Positions 1 through 12,583 of a DNA stretch of 64,000 nucleotides are shown here, one piece after another. The notes below the pieces were generated by a model that was not told the DNA's origin, did no database searches, and was given only the letters and a program-made list of their open reading frames with translations. This stretch comes from Cymbidium sinense. Lineage: Eukaryota > Streptophyta > Magnoliopsida > Asparagales > Orchidaceae. The DNA lies in contig CM038221.1 of NCBI GenBank assembly GCA_021442155.1, positions 40,743,648 to 40,807,647 of the forward strand, in the 5' to 3' direction. The translations under genes and the position numbers were made by a program. Position 1 is the stretch's first letter. The number at the start of each line of letters is the position of its first letter.

Positions 1-26
1 GAATTCAGAAGGCAAGCAATGCTTAC

Positions 27-2922
27 TTGTGCTTCAGATGCCAACAAAGAAACTGGAATCTTTGTCTGGCCTAGATTAACATTGTTGACATCCTGGACCT
101 GAATCAAAAGAGCTTCTCCTTGGCTCTCTGGGTAGCTGTAAGAAGTTGCATGTAATGTCAATACCTTCATATAAAAACAAACTTCTTCAAAAGTACTTCC
201 AAGAAAAGAACAATTTTGGAAAGTTGCAAGGCTTTTTTCATTGTGACTTACAAGATATGAGACTCGCCTGTTCCGGGTGTCACCAAGACAGGGGAAACAA
301 AACTCACAAGTTCTTCTTCACTACATAATTGCAGTAGGCATGACAAAGCTTCTGAAATAAGGTATATATATTAGCAAAGTTGTCAATCTGTAACGATGAC
401 AAAAACTTTAGAGCAAATTATTTTCATGACCTTCATGAACATCTGGAGATGAAGTTGCTTTCAGTGTATTGATCTTATTCTTTAAGAATGCAGTCGCATG
501 TTGAACATACTCAGTACCAGCTTGCATTACTAATTTTGGACTAGAATAGGTGCATCGAAGCTTTGGTCTTTGCGTGACACTTCGGATTTTTTTCACTGTC
601 CCAATAAGGTAAACGTCACATAAATGATGAATTTTTAGTTTGCATCTGGTTAAAAATTAAAACTTTTTGGATTTTCTAATGTAGAATTTCCAAAGTTGAA
701 TGCATATCTTTCATGAACAAAAAGATATATAACTTGAAGGACATATACATTCATCAAAAGTCCTGTAATCTGACCTTCCACTTCAATTTTCCCAATTTCT
801 TTTCTCTCTTTCTTAGTACAGGTTCCGTTAGCACAACTTACAGGTTTTCCTTCTCCCTGTTCACGGCCTTGTGGTTGCAATAGATACTTTTGAATCCTAT
901 GTTATAATATCATGATATTATGGTAAAAAAGAGCAAAATGTATGCATTGGAATCAAGCTTCAGTTAGAACTTACCCAAAGGCATCACGTAGCATCTTGCA
1001 TTCATCTCTAAGAAATGCTGGAGCCTCCATGCAGTTTCTTGCCCAAGCATTCAAGCACAGACGGAAACATGCTTCATATGCGACAAAAGATTGCCATGAA
1101 TTTTCAGCACTGTGAGTTCATGCAACAAGAAAAGATGGAAAATCTGTAAGAATATTAAACTGCAGCTGCTATATTGTTGAAATATATCACGACATAATGA
1201 CCAAACCTAGAAGTATAGCCTGGAGCTTGAGTAGAGAATTTATTTTGCAAAGAAAAAGTCTGCTCATCTCTCTCTACTGAAATGTTCCTGTACCGAAATC
1301 AGTAGATATTTCAATTCTTCAGTTGTTAGAGGGTCCTTTTTAAGTAGTTGTCATTGCTAAGAATATGAAATGAGTAAAAAAAATAGTCTTTGCAAATGTT
1401 TTACTGAATTGGCGGGTATTTGGTTTCTTTCATCTGGCATTCCACGTTTGAGAGTTCAATGCTTTCCGAGTTTGGTTTTTCTATCAGAAAGTGCATCATC
1501 TTGTTAGCTCATCGCATAAAACTCCTGTGTTCGATAAATCATTAGCATTTGGTGCTTACCTTCTGCACCAAAAATGGTTTCTTCTCTTCCACAATCCATG
1601 ATTGGAGGAGCACTCGGCATTTCTAGATCTTCAAACCTTTGGGGCAAGCAATCATCATGAAGATAGAACTGAAGTAAAAAAGCAGGCAAAGTCAATAGAC
1701 TAACTTGTCAATGCCAAATTATTTAAGAGAAACGTACAGTTGAATCAGTGAAGCCAAAATGCTCATGATTATGGGTATAGGCAGTGGAGGTTGAGTTCAT
1801 ATCTGTGACACCAACATTAATGGCCAGCTCCACCGTTAGGTTTTCTTTTGATGGTCCTCGGACCAGAGTTCGTCTTAATGTTTTACCTATCCCTCTTAGG
1901 GATCCCACTCCGGTTAATTCAGATTTGGATTCTACCTCTTCCTCATGGCCCATCTCTTTTCCTTTCCAAAATAGAAGGGAGTCGCTTGATTCCATGCCAT
2001 CGTCTTCTAACATGTCAGAATAATAAGCACAAGGACCTCCAGAAATGGAGGCTACACTTTCATTGTCTTCCTCAGAATCTTCAGTATAGATGCTAGGATG
2101 AATCCCAACTAAGCTCGAGTGAAATATCAGAGGTGGTAGAACTTTGGGTGATAGGAAGTTACTGCTTTTGTGCAGTAGTGGCGAGTTTGAGATGGTACAC
2201 AATGGACTTTTCTCTATCAGAGGTGGTCTAGATTGTTGATCTCTCTCAGATACCTAAAAAAAAAGATATAGTATTATATAACCATTTTTCAAGTAAAAGA
2301 GTAATGGAAGCGTGCCGTTGGAAGAAAAGAACTGAACTATATGAATGGCGCATTATGCATTGCTATGCAGGCTTTAAATTGGGGATGAGGGTGGACATTG
2401 AAGATAACTAAACCAGTAAACACAAGTTTCTTTAAACAAAGCATTGATGTATTATACCTTCTTCCTAGCATTTGAGTATATGCCACTTTAAAAAGCACAT
2501 GAGCTTGTAATTTGTGAGCTCATTTGCTTAGAGAAAAGTAGCTGATGTTCTCAGCTAGGTACAAGGCAAGTTTTCATCAGCAACAGAGAAACTACAACTA
2601 TTCAAATTTTGGAATCCCAAATCCAACAAAAACAAGAGAGATATTGGGGGAATTGATGGCCAACTGATAAAAAAGGTGTCGAGAAGAAATCAATAAAAAC
2701 CAGCAGAAGTTCGGCTCAAATCGAAGGAACTAAGAACGAAAACCAAAGCAGTTCAAGTAAATGATAAAGCAAACAAACAAACCAAAACAAAACCTTAAAA
2801 AGGCCGACTGAACAAATAGGATCGACAAATAGCAAACCAATTTCATCGATGCAATTGAAAATTTTGGGCTTCACCTGCTTTACCCAATTGATAGCGTTCT
2901 CGTCAAGCCCATCCGTGAACAT
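27..2922 (-). CDS. Conserved plant protein of unknown function (5' part, 10 exons, runs off left edge)
   Basis: Seen: ten exons with GT-AG junctions join in one frame. In order of transcription they are 2922-2875, 2253-1738, 1668-1560, 1480-1405, 1287-1207, 1109-975, 896-775, 595-431, 351-252 and 135-27. They total 1461 nt, or 487 codons, with no stop. The start is the ATG at 2922, which opens MFTDGLDENAINWVKQ. Exon 2 is acidic and serine-rich. Exon 6 holds SWQSFVAYEACFRLCLNAWA, a Cys/Trp-rich conserved block. Exon 8 has MQAGTEYVQHATAFLKNKIN, and the last exon has LLIQVQDVNNVNLGQ. Known (from memory): this order matches the uncharacterised Arabidopsis At4g24610/At5g65440-like family, sometimes mislabelled 'pesticidal crystal cry8Ba protein'. 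No enzyme motif, signal peptide or membrane segment is evident. Odd: between exons 7 and 8 (GKIEVEV-KKIRSV) the protein looks shorter than the relatives I remember. The C-terminal part lies outside the window. Exon structure is firm; the family name is fairly sure; the function is unknown. Confidence 0.87.
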
Positions 2923-2958
2923 TTTTTATTGGCTTCGTCGTCTGCTTTTCTTTACAGA

Positions 2959-2998
<40 letters not shown>

Positions 2999-3192
2999 CT
3001 CTTGCAATCTCGAGCTAGGAGGGAGTGGAGAAGGTGGGGAACGTGGAATTGGATCGGCTGATAACGGCTAGTTTGGAGAGCTGCTACCCTAAGATTTGAA
3101 TCGATTTGTACAGAATACTTTAATGCTTAAAAAATTATAAAGAATAATAAAAGCTAATTTTAAAAAAAAAACCTTAAGATTAATCAATTCAT
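2923..3192 (-). promoter_or_regulatory. 5' UTR and short proximal promoter of the gene at 27-2922
   Basis: Upstream of the ATG, the transcribed strand holds a pyrimidine-rich (CT)n tract (complement of the GA repeat at 2958-2998), typical of plant 5' leaders. Further up, at 3131-3143, it reads CTTTATAATTTTT, a TATA-like candidate about 210 bp before the ATG. Transposon-derived inverted-repeat DNA begins at about 3193, so at most some 270 bp of unique sequence separates the start codon from repeats. The TATA call is weak, because the region is AT-rich throughout. Confidence 0.4.
2958..2998. repeat. (GA)n microsatellite in the 5' leader
   Basis: An uninterrupted GA run with one C interruption near 2970. 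It reads as CT repeats on the transcript of the minus-strand gene. Confidence 0.95.
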
Positions 3193-5718
3193 GAAAACAT
3201 AATAAGATCTCAAGCTAAAATTCAATTAAATCATGTAAGTAAAATAAAAAAGAAGGTTAATTTGATGTCCCTCAAATGTTTATATCTTTAAGTAAAACTC
3301 AGAGTGGATTTTCACTTTTTGGTGAAGATTTTCACTTTACTATGATCAATGCGCTAATTAGACTAAGTCCTGATCTAAGCAGGACTTATTTTATTTTCAC
3401 TCTTTAAAATCTTAAAATTGATTCTAGCATAAATTAAAATTTTAAATAAAACCTTGAAATCTTCTAAATCATTTAAAGTGAAAATTATTCAAAGGTAAAT
3501 TGAACAAACTTTGAGCTTAAATCAAACATAAATTGAAACAAAGCTCAGTACAGACTTGCCACACTAGCTTTCTTTTTACACACTTGAATACTAGGTCACT
3601 GTCTCTAGAATTAGGTTAAGCCAATGTATTGATTGTAATGTGATGTTTTTCTTATTCTATGGTGTGCTGTTTTAAACTAGATGGATAGAATTATTTGCTC
3701 GCTAGTTTGAATGTTAAGACATTTTTTTAGGCCAACATTATTTTTGCACAAGACTATACTTAAAGGGACCATTGTCATAAAAAAAAAATTATTTACTTGC
3801 AGGTGCTGTTTAAATTCTTAAGCATAGCCAATAGGATAGGTGGGCTTAGTAGCCATTGGTGTGCTAAGCCCATATGTTTGAAATATAAATTGATGGTGTA
3901 TTGTATGTTTTTCCTCACATCTATTTTGCAAGGTTTAGAATTTAATTTTAGAATTTTAAATATAATTTGAACCAAGAATTAGGTTATGATCTATCGGGTT
4001 TAAGATTAACACAGTTTATTGAACCTATTTGATGGTACCTAGAAGAGCCTAAGAAAGCCTCTAAAGAAGGCGATAATCATAAAGTTAATGAAGAGCCCAT
4101 AGATCAAATTTTTAGTTCTAGGCCGAGCTCGACTGCTCACTTTTTCTTTTTTGGGGTGTACAATAGTACGACCACACCAATCTATTTTATTTATTTAAAT
4201 TTGGTTTGATTTATTTTGGGGTGTATAATAGAACTACATGTTTTCCATAGGTTTCTTTCCATGATTACTATATTTTGTGATGAAGATTGACTACATTAGG
4301 CTCTTAAGAAAAAATAATTTTTCTTCCCCATTAAATTAAAAATAGCTCAAACATAAACAAAAAATTCATAACTTCACTATAAGTAAAAGCCCTAAGCATA
4401 ATTTAAAAGCAACTAAAAACAACTAGATTTTGTGAACCATGCAAGTATGTTATTCATACTTCTTGAATTAGGCGCTTCACCCATTGCATATAAGGGGACA
4501 TCTGACCTCCATCTAGTTTTGATTGGGCCCATAATCATTTTTTAACTGCATCTCATTTTAAGCATGACTTGCATACTTAAAGCCTTAAATGAAATTTTGA
4601 GTCAAAATACATAAAAATGGAAATTATTGCATTAACAAAATTCATAACATACCATTCATTTTCTTAGGATTAAAGAGTGAGTTTAAGCTCTTAGCTTTCT
4701 TATCTAAACACAACAGCTTATCCATCTTGCATAAATAAGACTTGAATCATGTTTTTAAATTGCTCATATAGTGTTAGCTCGCAACCCCTTTCAGGAGGAA
4801 AATAAGTCCAGAAGAGTTAGTGATAGGTTTATTTCTTCAAGTAAGGAGAAGAATCGATAATTCCCAAATTTATAAAATTAGACTAGGTAGAGTTTTTGAC
4901 ATATGTTAAAAGAATTTTTAGACTTAGGTTCTGAACCATCCTGTTAGAATAAGTCTTCAACCACTAGACATTTTTATAGTCTTGTGCTGTTAAAATCTAA
5001 GTCCCTGGATTTCTAATAAAATATCAACTCAAAATCTCAATAATTCAAAATTCAAATTTATAAAGCCTAATGATAGAATAGCTGAAATGATTTCTAGGCT
5101 TCTTAAAATCTAAAAACATTTCTTACTTATTCCTAATTGACTTAAAAAAAAAAACACTTTCTTTTTGGAGCATTCTCTTTTGAATTTCTAAATTAACCAT
5201 TTTATTAAGACAAACTTTAAAATCCATAAAGATGAAAGTTAATTTCTTTAATCGAGAGTATTCTTAGTAGAAATTATTTTTCTTCTAAGATGTAATTAAC
5301 TATAGGGGTTTGCTCTTATAAGATTATGAATCTTGCACTAAAATAAACCACTCCACCTCTTCATGTAGTTCAGGGGAAGAATCTCTAGTATATCGAAGAC
5401 CCATCAGCCTTACAAGGATTAAGTAATCAAATCCATTATATGGTAATATATTTATATTTTGAGATAATATGTTTATCCCTTAATGACGTATTTGATTACC
5501 TAAATAAGTATCCCCAAGATCTACATGATGTTCCAAATAAAAATTCATACACCTTTAAACTAATGATTGACTTCAAGCTAGATTAGTTTGCTACATAGCC
5601 ATAATGATTTCAATTTATCTACTTATTTTTGTATTTGAATTATATAATTAATTATGTGAGGCAAACCTTAACCCTCACTAATTAATGGAGGCCATCTAGT
5701 GAGTGGAATAATCATACA
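3193..5718 (+). mobile_element. Truncated LTR end (subfamily R), plus orientation
   Basis: This stretch is collinear with 46700-48950 of the complete LTR at 39777-51121. Shared phrases include GGTGGACTTAGT/GGTGGGCTTAGT around AATAGG, then AACCCCTTTCAGGAGG-like and CCAAGATCTA-like blocks. It probably ends in CATACA at 5718, followed 15 bases later by a tRNA-Arg-like primer site. The beginning of the LTR is missing: the match starts abruptly at 3193, next to the gene promoter. There is no coding potential. Confidence 0.7.
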
Positions 5719-5733
5719 ATTATAAACTCTGAG

Positions 5734-5742
5734 TGGCGACTC
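5734..5742 (+). other. Primer-binding-site candidate (TGGCGACTC)
   Basis: TGGCGACTC is complementary to the 3' end of a tRNA ending GAGTCGCCA, as in the tRNA-Arg primer described for Tat/Ogre elements. It sits 15 bases after a possible LTR end (ACA at 5716-5718). The reverse copy is at 22213-22221. It is a short motif, so the call rests on its position. Confidence 0.5.
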
Positions 5743-5901
5743 TACCACATCAAGTCTATTTGTGAATCACTTTAAGATTCTCTTAATAATTCTTCTTAGA
5801 ATCTCTTTTTTTCTTTGAATCATCTTTATAGCTCAGATTGAGTCACCCTATGAATCATATTTTTCGTGGATAGATTTATAAAAAGAATTATTAAACCTTA
5901 A

Positions 5902-5923
5902 TCTCTCTCTCTCTCTCTCTCTT
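5902..5923. repeat. (CT)n microsatellite
   Basis: A perfect CT run inside the left arm. Its partner in the right arm is the longer (GA)n at 22008-22055, which confirms that the arms are collinear in inverted order. Confidence 0.95.
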
Positions 5924-5929
5924 CTTATG

Positions 5930-8900
5930 CTTTTTAAGCTTAATCTATATCTATAATAAGATCTTGACACATAGAACATTGGATATATCAAATCTAGGCA
6001 TCTAAATGTCTAATTTAGTTAACACACATATGTCATGAGAATAAAATTCAATAAGTAGTTATAACATTATAATTTAAAAATAAAATTAAACTAAATAGTT
6101 GACTATTGTTAATAACATAACATTATGAAAGAAATGTCAATAAATCTTAAAGTCCCTTAATTAAGCAAGTGTCTATACTTCATATAAATATTATAATGAA
6201 AAGAAGGGCAAGTTTCATCTTACTTAATAACATCAATAACAAAAAACTTTAAGGAAAGTGCCACTAAGTAAATCATCGACAAGTCAAATAGCTAACTTTA
6301 ACATAATATAATAATTAGGAAGTAGAATTCATACTTATACTTTACCTATTTTAGAAGGTGAGAGAGATGCAAGCTAAATTTGGATTAAATTTCCATATAA
6401 AAAGTTAGAAATATAATATTCACAATATGATACTTAAAATGTGCTTAAATTAGCCTAAAATATAATAAATATAATAAGAAATCTCCATGTCTAAATGTTA
6501 TATGGTTTAGGTTGATTTATAATAAAATAAAGTGTATTTCAATCATTAAGGTATCATTTTAAGCTAAATAAAAATTAAGGCTAGGGCAGAATGAAAAATT
6601 TCCTAAATGGACTAGAAGGTGAATATTTTATATTCTTACCTTAGCTGAACTCATCCAACCAAAATGGGACTATTAATGGAATTCAAATTAGGAATAAGCT
6701 ATGGGAATTTTATTTCAAACACCTCACAGATCTTGGGAGTTCTTATTTAGGTAATCAAACACGTCATTAAAAAATAAATATATTATTTTGAAAAATAAAC
6801 ATATTACCCTATAATGGATTCAATTATTTAATAAGGACTCATCAAGCTGATGGGTCTTCGATGTACTAGAAATTCTTCCCCAGAACTATATGGATGGGTA
6901 GAATATAGTTTATTTTATTGCATAGTTCATAATTTCCTATAAGGGCAAGCCCATATAGTTAATTATATCTTAGAAGAAAAAATCCTATTAAGAGTACTCT
7001 CGATTAAAAAAACTGACTTTCATCTCTATGGGCTTCAAAGCTTATATTTAAAAAAATGTTTAATTTAAAAATTCAAAAGTGAACGCTTCATGGAGGAAAA
7101 TTTTTTTAGAAGCTAATAGGAATAAGTAGGTAATACTTTTAGATACTGAGAAGCACAATAAATATTTTAACTATCCTACCATTGGGCTTTACATTTTCAA
7201 AATTGAAGTTATTGAGATTTTGAGTTGACATTTTATTAGAAATCTTAGATCTAGATTCTACTAGCATAAACCTACAGAAATATCTAGTGATTGAAGACTT
7301 ATTCCAAGAAAGATGCTTTAGAACCTAAGTTTATAAATGCCTTTAACAAAAGTCAGAAACTCAACCAAATCTAATTTTATAAATTTGGGAATTATTGGTT
7401 CTTCTTCTCACTCGTGAAAATAAACCTATCCTTAACTCTTCCGGACTTATTTCCTGCCTCGAAGGGTTGCTAACTAACACCACCTAAGTGATTTAAAATC
7501 ATGATTTCAGTCTTATGTATGTAAGATGGTTGAGTTGTTGTGTTTAATAAAGAAGACTAAGAGCCTAAACTCACTCCCTAACTTTAAGATAATTACTGGT
7601 ATATTATTCATTTACCTAATACAATTATTTTAAATTTTTATATATTTGACTCATAATTTTATTTAAGGTTCTAGGTATACAATTCAATGCTAAAATGAGA
7701 TGCAGTTAGAAAATAATTATGTGTCAAATCAAAAAGAAAAGGCACACCTCCTCTAAGAAGGGTGGTCAAATGGCCCCTTATGTGCAATGGGTGAAGCACC
7801 CAATTCAAGAAGTACAAACAATATGCTGACATGGTTCACAAAGTATGTCTATTTCTTGTTGCTTTTAAGTTATGCCAATGGCTTTTAATTATAGTGAGGA
7901 TATGAAATTTTCATTTATGTTTGAGTTATTTTTAATTTAATGAGGTAGAACATTTATTTTTTCTTGGAGCCTAACGTTCTAAGCATTCCAAAAAAAAGTA
8001 TATTATTTCTATTGTACACCACAAAATAAGTCAAGACAAATTCAAATTAAATTAAACAGGTCGGTGCAGCTGGGTATTGTTATACACCCAAAATAGAACA
8101 ATTGGGCAACCAAGCTCTGCACTTATATAATCGACTTAGAAGTAAAAATTGATCTATGGAGTCTTTATTAACTTTAGGATTATCACCTTCTTTAAAGACC
8201 TCCTTAAGCTATACTGAGGACCATTAAATAGGTACCGTTAGCTTCTATTAATCCTAAATCACATAGATATTAATCTAATTCTATGCTTAAATTACATTTT
8301 AAAATTCCAAAATAAAATCCTAAACCCTGCGAAAGATGTTTAGAAAACATAAACAACACACCAGCAATTATTATTTCAAACATACGGGCTCAATATCAGT
8401 GATTACCAAGCCTACTTATCATATTGGTCTATTCGTAGGGACTTAAGCAGCACATATAAACAAACAACATTTATTATTTTTATGATAGCAATCCCTTTTA
8501 AGCACAACCCCCTATATAAAATATTATTAGCCTAAAAAGAATGCTCTAACATCTAGAGTAGTGAGCAAATAATCTTATCCATCCAATCTAAAATAGTACA
8601 CCATAAAATAAAAAAATATCACATCACAATTAACACATCAGCCTAACCTAATTCTAGGGTCGGTGACCTATCAATCTAATGTGTGAAAGAGGGGGGCTTG
8701 TGTAGTATGCTTGCACTAGTCCTTCTTTAGGTTCAAGTTTTAATTTGAATTCAAAGTTTGTTCAAATTTATTATTGGATGGTTTCAATTTAAATGATTTA
8801 ATTGATTTTAAATTTTATTTCAATTTCAAATTTATTTTTGTGTTAAAGTTGAGTTTAGGTTTTAAAGAATAAAAAATAAAATTAATTATGCTTAAGATAA

Positions 8901-9556
8901 AACCCACTCTATTCAACATCCTAATCCTAGTAAAATAAAATCTTCACCCTGAGGTGAAAATTTATTTTATGAGTCAAACTAAAAACCTACATATCTTAAT
9001 TAACCCATTTGAATTTACTGGAATGATTTAATTAAATTAGATTTAATTTTATCAATGTTTGTTTGATTTAGTTTGAATTTTGAAGTTTGAGTTTGTTTAA
9101 CTTTGTATGTTTTGATTGTTGATATTGATTTTGGATTTATTGGATTTAGTTTGGTTTAATTCAGTCTTAATAATTCAATTCATGTTTAATTTCTTTCTCT
9201 GAATTAATGTTTAATTCCTTTCTTTAGGTTTAATTTTATAAATTTTATTAAGTTTTATGTGGTTTAGATTAATTGAATTATTGTTTGAATTTAAAGGCTT
9301 TATGTTTTCATTATATTTAAGTTGATTGATGTACTTTAGAGTAATTGATAGTTTGAAGGATTTTTATTTTATTTTATTTGAACTTTTTTTATTTGAATTT
9401 TAATTGTGGGTTTGATCATTTATTAAATTTATCAATTTTGGTTATTTGAGTTTGTATGTTAGTTTCTTTAATCTCATTAGGTTCATTTAACTTTAAATTT
9501 CAATTTATGTTATAATCTTTACTTGGATTTTCAGTCACATATTTATTAAATTCTTT
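5930..9556 (-). mobile_element. Truncated LTR end (subfamily R'), minus orientation
   Basis: The complement matches 18545-21960, the 3' part of the forward LTR that begins at 13249. Examples are CATTGGATATATCAAATC at 5978 against the complement at 21945, and the block around 8560-8700 with ATCACATCACAATTAACACA. Similarity to the neighbouring R block (3193-5718) is visible but weaker, so R and R' are two subfamilies of one LTR type. The copy stops at 9556 inside the LTR. No open frames of interest. Confidence 0.65.
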
Positions 9557-10045
9557 ATCTTGGAAGATCTAATGGACATTAAGGGCCCATTAATTTATTT
9601 TTTTAATTTATTTTTGGGATATTTACAAATCAATCATCTAATACATATGTATTTATAACATAACCATCCTTTCTAATTTTTTAACCATGATATTCATGTT
9701 GTTGTGTGTGCCACTATAAAATTGTTAAGAATTTTACAAAAATAAAAATTATGGATTGGACTTTTATTATAAATTTTAATATTTTACAGTCAATTTTAAA
9801 TCATTAATTTAATTTGATCTAATAAAATTATCAGTTGAGAGTTGACAAAAAATTATTATAAAATTTCATTGTTGGTTGAAAAAATTTCTTAATTTAATTA
9901 GATCTAATAAAACTTATATTTATAAAACATATTTTGATAAATGGGCTTGAAAAAATGATTATTTTTGGAGAGAGAAAAATGAGTAAATGAAATAGATCAT
10001 CCCACTTCTTCAGAAAACATGAGTAATAATTATATTATATTTAAG

Positions 10046-10085
<40 letters not shown>

Positions 10086-12372
10086 AAGTTAATTTATTTT
10101 TATAATTAAAATTCTTGTTAATTTTTCTTAATTTTTTTATTCACTTTTAAGGTGAATTATTAAGGAAAAAAAAAATTAAAGTTTGATAAAAGTTATTAAA
10201 ATTTATTTAATAAATGAGAAATTCAATGCTATTTTTCTTTAATTCAGTTTATAAACAACACATTAGATTGCTGGCCCTTTCTTTGATGAGTTGTATGAAT
10301 TGTTTCTATCAACTATTGATTATATTCACTTCATTATTTTTATTCACCCATATATTAATGATTTAATATCACAATACTAATTACAATTAGTATGTATTAG
10401 ATGTTCATAAATGTGTTGAAGAATATTAGAAATTTTATTGATTTATCAATACGAGAAAGAGCCAAATTAATCAATCAATATTTATACTTTTCATCAAATT
10501 TATGTTAATTAATAAATTACTTATCATTTTCTTAATCCATTCTTTATTTTAACTCAATTCAAGATTCATATCTCTCAACCACTATAGTTAGGTGACCTAA
10601 TAAGGGTTTAAATTTGGGATTAGCTGCCTAGATTTACTCACACTTGACACTCTTTTTTCTCACAAATTTAGAATTTCATATGAAAGAGTCTAAATTAATT
10701 TTCTCTTGTCGCTTTAGTTTGTGTTAGAAAATTTTTTTATGTTAAACATCAAAATATTAGGTTAGTAACTTTTAGAAGATTATGTGTGCTTAACCAAGAA
10801 AGTCAAAATGGTAGAGAAAGCATATGTAAACCCATCAAAGGATGACACTTCAAAAATCACAACATTTACATCCACTTTGGAGAGAGAAGTACTAAATAAA
10901 AAAAATAGTTATGTGATTAAGAAAAGATGCACAAATACAAATTAATGATATAGAATTTTCAATAGTGGACATGAATTCTTGAATGTGATGAGATACAAAT
11001 GAGCAAATAAAAGTTAACATGAGTGCAAAAGGTTAGTACATTAATATGTAATGTAGAATAAAGATATGTAGTAGTTAGAATCTAAATTAATTTTATTTTT
11101 GGTTAAGATGTGCTTACTTGTTAAGACTCACTTCTCTTCTTAAAAAAGTGTATTGCAATTGAATTTCAATTTAAAATTTTAGTTAAATTGATGACCTTTA
11201 TTCATATTAGTTAAGTTGCACCTATGATCTATATATGTAAGCATGTTGCCCACACTCAAGAACTTTATAAGTTTACCCCTAATTTTCTCTTAAATGGAGA
11301 GAGGACTTTGCTGCCTTAGGTGACATCATACTTATGACTTGAGAGTTACATTTTTACACCTAAGTTTATCCTTTTTCTATAGAACATAATGAGATGATAG
11401 GTTTTAAATAAGATTAATCATGAATTTGATATTTTTAAAAGTAGTCGCTAAACTTTTAAATTGAAAATATATATTTAGTTCTTATCTAAGATTTATATGA
11501 TTAAAATGACTTTGAAATTAAACTTATATAATAATATGGGAAAATTGAGAGCCACACATCCTAATAGTCTTTAAATTAGAGATTAATTTCCAAAATTTTA
11601 TCTTAAGAGGAAATCATCTCTATATGAAACCCCTTCTTAATCATTCATAAAGGTAAACAAAAGAATTCATCCTAAACCTAATATATCAAATTCCTTGGAA
11701 TGTCCTCATGTCTTTTAGTAGCTCTTACTTAATCTGAGTGCTCAAAAGTGTTTAGTACAAAATTGGCAATGTGTGAAGGAGATAAATTAAAGATTCAAAC
11801 TAATATTTGAACATTATTTCTAACATAGTTTTAATACGGTTCAAACTAATTTCAAATGATTTACAAGTCTAATGAGTGACTGTGAATGCAAGATAACTTA
11901 TTCTTATTTGTAATAAATTCATCTAAAATAAGATTTTGGGAATATTTCTTCAAATAAAAATATATAAAATATATTTGAAATAAAAGAATCATTAGAAATT
12001 TAAAGCCAAATTTCCCAAATAGAATATACTTTTAAAACTATCTATATTTCAAAGCATGCCAAACTTGATATTTGGTAAGAAATAATATGGCTTATAACAT
12101 TTGTGGTTCAACCTAAAAAGAGTGTTGTGATAGAAAACAAGTTGTCAATGAATAATGCCATTGCACTACATTATAGTAGACAAATGTCTTTTTACTCTTT
12201 TCTTTGACTGCTCTGCTTCTTTTATCACTCTTCTCTTTTTATTATTGTTTTTAGCTAGTACCTACTTAGCCATGAAAATGATTTATTAGAGATTTTGTAC
12301 TCTTCTTGATATATTTCTCTTGTGCATTTTTCTTTTATCCTTTTAATAATTAATTAATTAGTTAATATATTT
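9557..12372. other. AT-rich spacer without recognisable genes
   Basis: This is the left part of the loop between the inverted arms. It is extremely AT-rich, with a (TA)n run at 10050-10082 and homopolymer tracts. I see no coding frame, RNA gene or repeat family that I can name. Confidence 0.6.
10050..10082. repeat. (TA)n microsatellite
   Basis: A perfect TA run of about 16 units in the AT-rich spacer. Confidence 0.95.
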
Positions 12373-12382
12373 ATTTATTGTT

Positions 12383-12564
12383 ACCCACCGTCTTTTGGGT
12401 TGGTGGTGCCTTGTCGAACCTGGTGCGTTCGATTCTCTGCGGAGGTCTCTTGAGGGATATCAAGGGATTATCGTGTGTATGATGAATGTGTCAGGGATTA
12501 GTCATTGCCTAATAGGTGGGGTGTTGGGTAGATACCCTTCAAAAAAAAAAAAAAAAAAAAAAAA
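12383..12564 (+). mobile_element. Candidate tRNA-derived SINE with poly(A) tail
   Basis: A 158-bp segment of clearly higher GC than its surroundings ends in 24 consecutive A (12541-12564). At 12427-12437 it has GTTCGATTCTC, which fits the RNA polymerase III B box (GGTTCGANNCC type). The A box is less clear (around TGGTGGTGCCTTG at 12401-12413). ATTTATTGTT occurs directly before it (12373-12382) and again at 12574-12583. That would be a target duplication, except that nine bases (CTTGATCAT) separate the tail from the second copy. The open frame across it has no meaning. Confidence 0.6.
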
Positions 12565-12583
12565 CTTGATCATATTTATTGTT

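Larger units (their letters stand above)
3193..9556. repeat. Left arm of a long inverted repeat (partner 18545-24819)
   Basis: Read on the opposite strand, this arm matches 24819 down to 18545. Anchors: AGTCCTGATCTAAGCAGGAC at 3365-3386 against the complement at about 24640-24665; the (CT)n at 5902-5923 against (GA)n at 22008-22055; and GAAAACATAATAAG at the outer edge. At the inner edge (9556) the match ends in TATTTATTAAATT. The left half (to 5718) is the 3' part of a plus-oriented LTR and the right half is the 3' part of a minus-oriented related LTR. Neither outer edge is an LTR terminus, so the arm looks like a DNA-level inverted duplication and not two insertions. By eye the arms differ by many substitutions and indels. 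Confidence 0.85.

Noticed and set aside
1784..2096. Plus-strand open frames of 79 and 82 codons
   Set aside because: They overlap exon 2 of the minus-strand gene, which has proper splice sites and family similarity. They are shadows.
2849..3061. 70-codon plus-strand frame with a run of Arg-Glu
   Set aside because: It is the GA repeat of the 5' leader read in frame, on the strand opposite to the gene.
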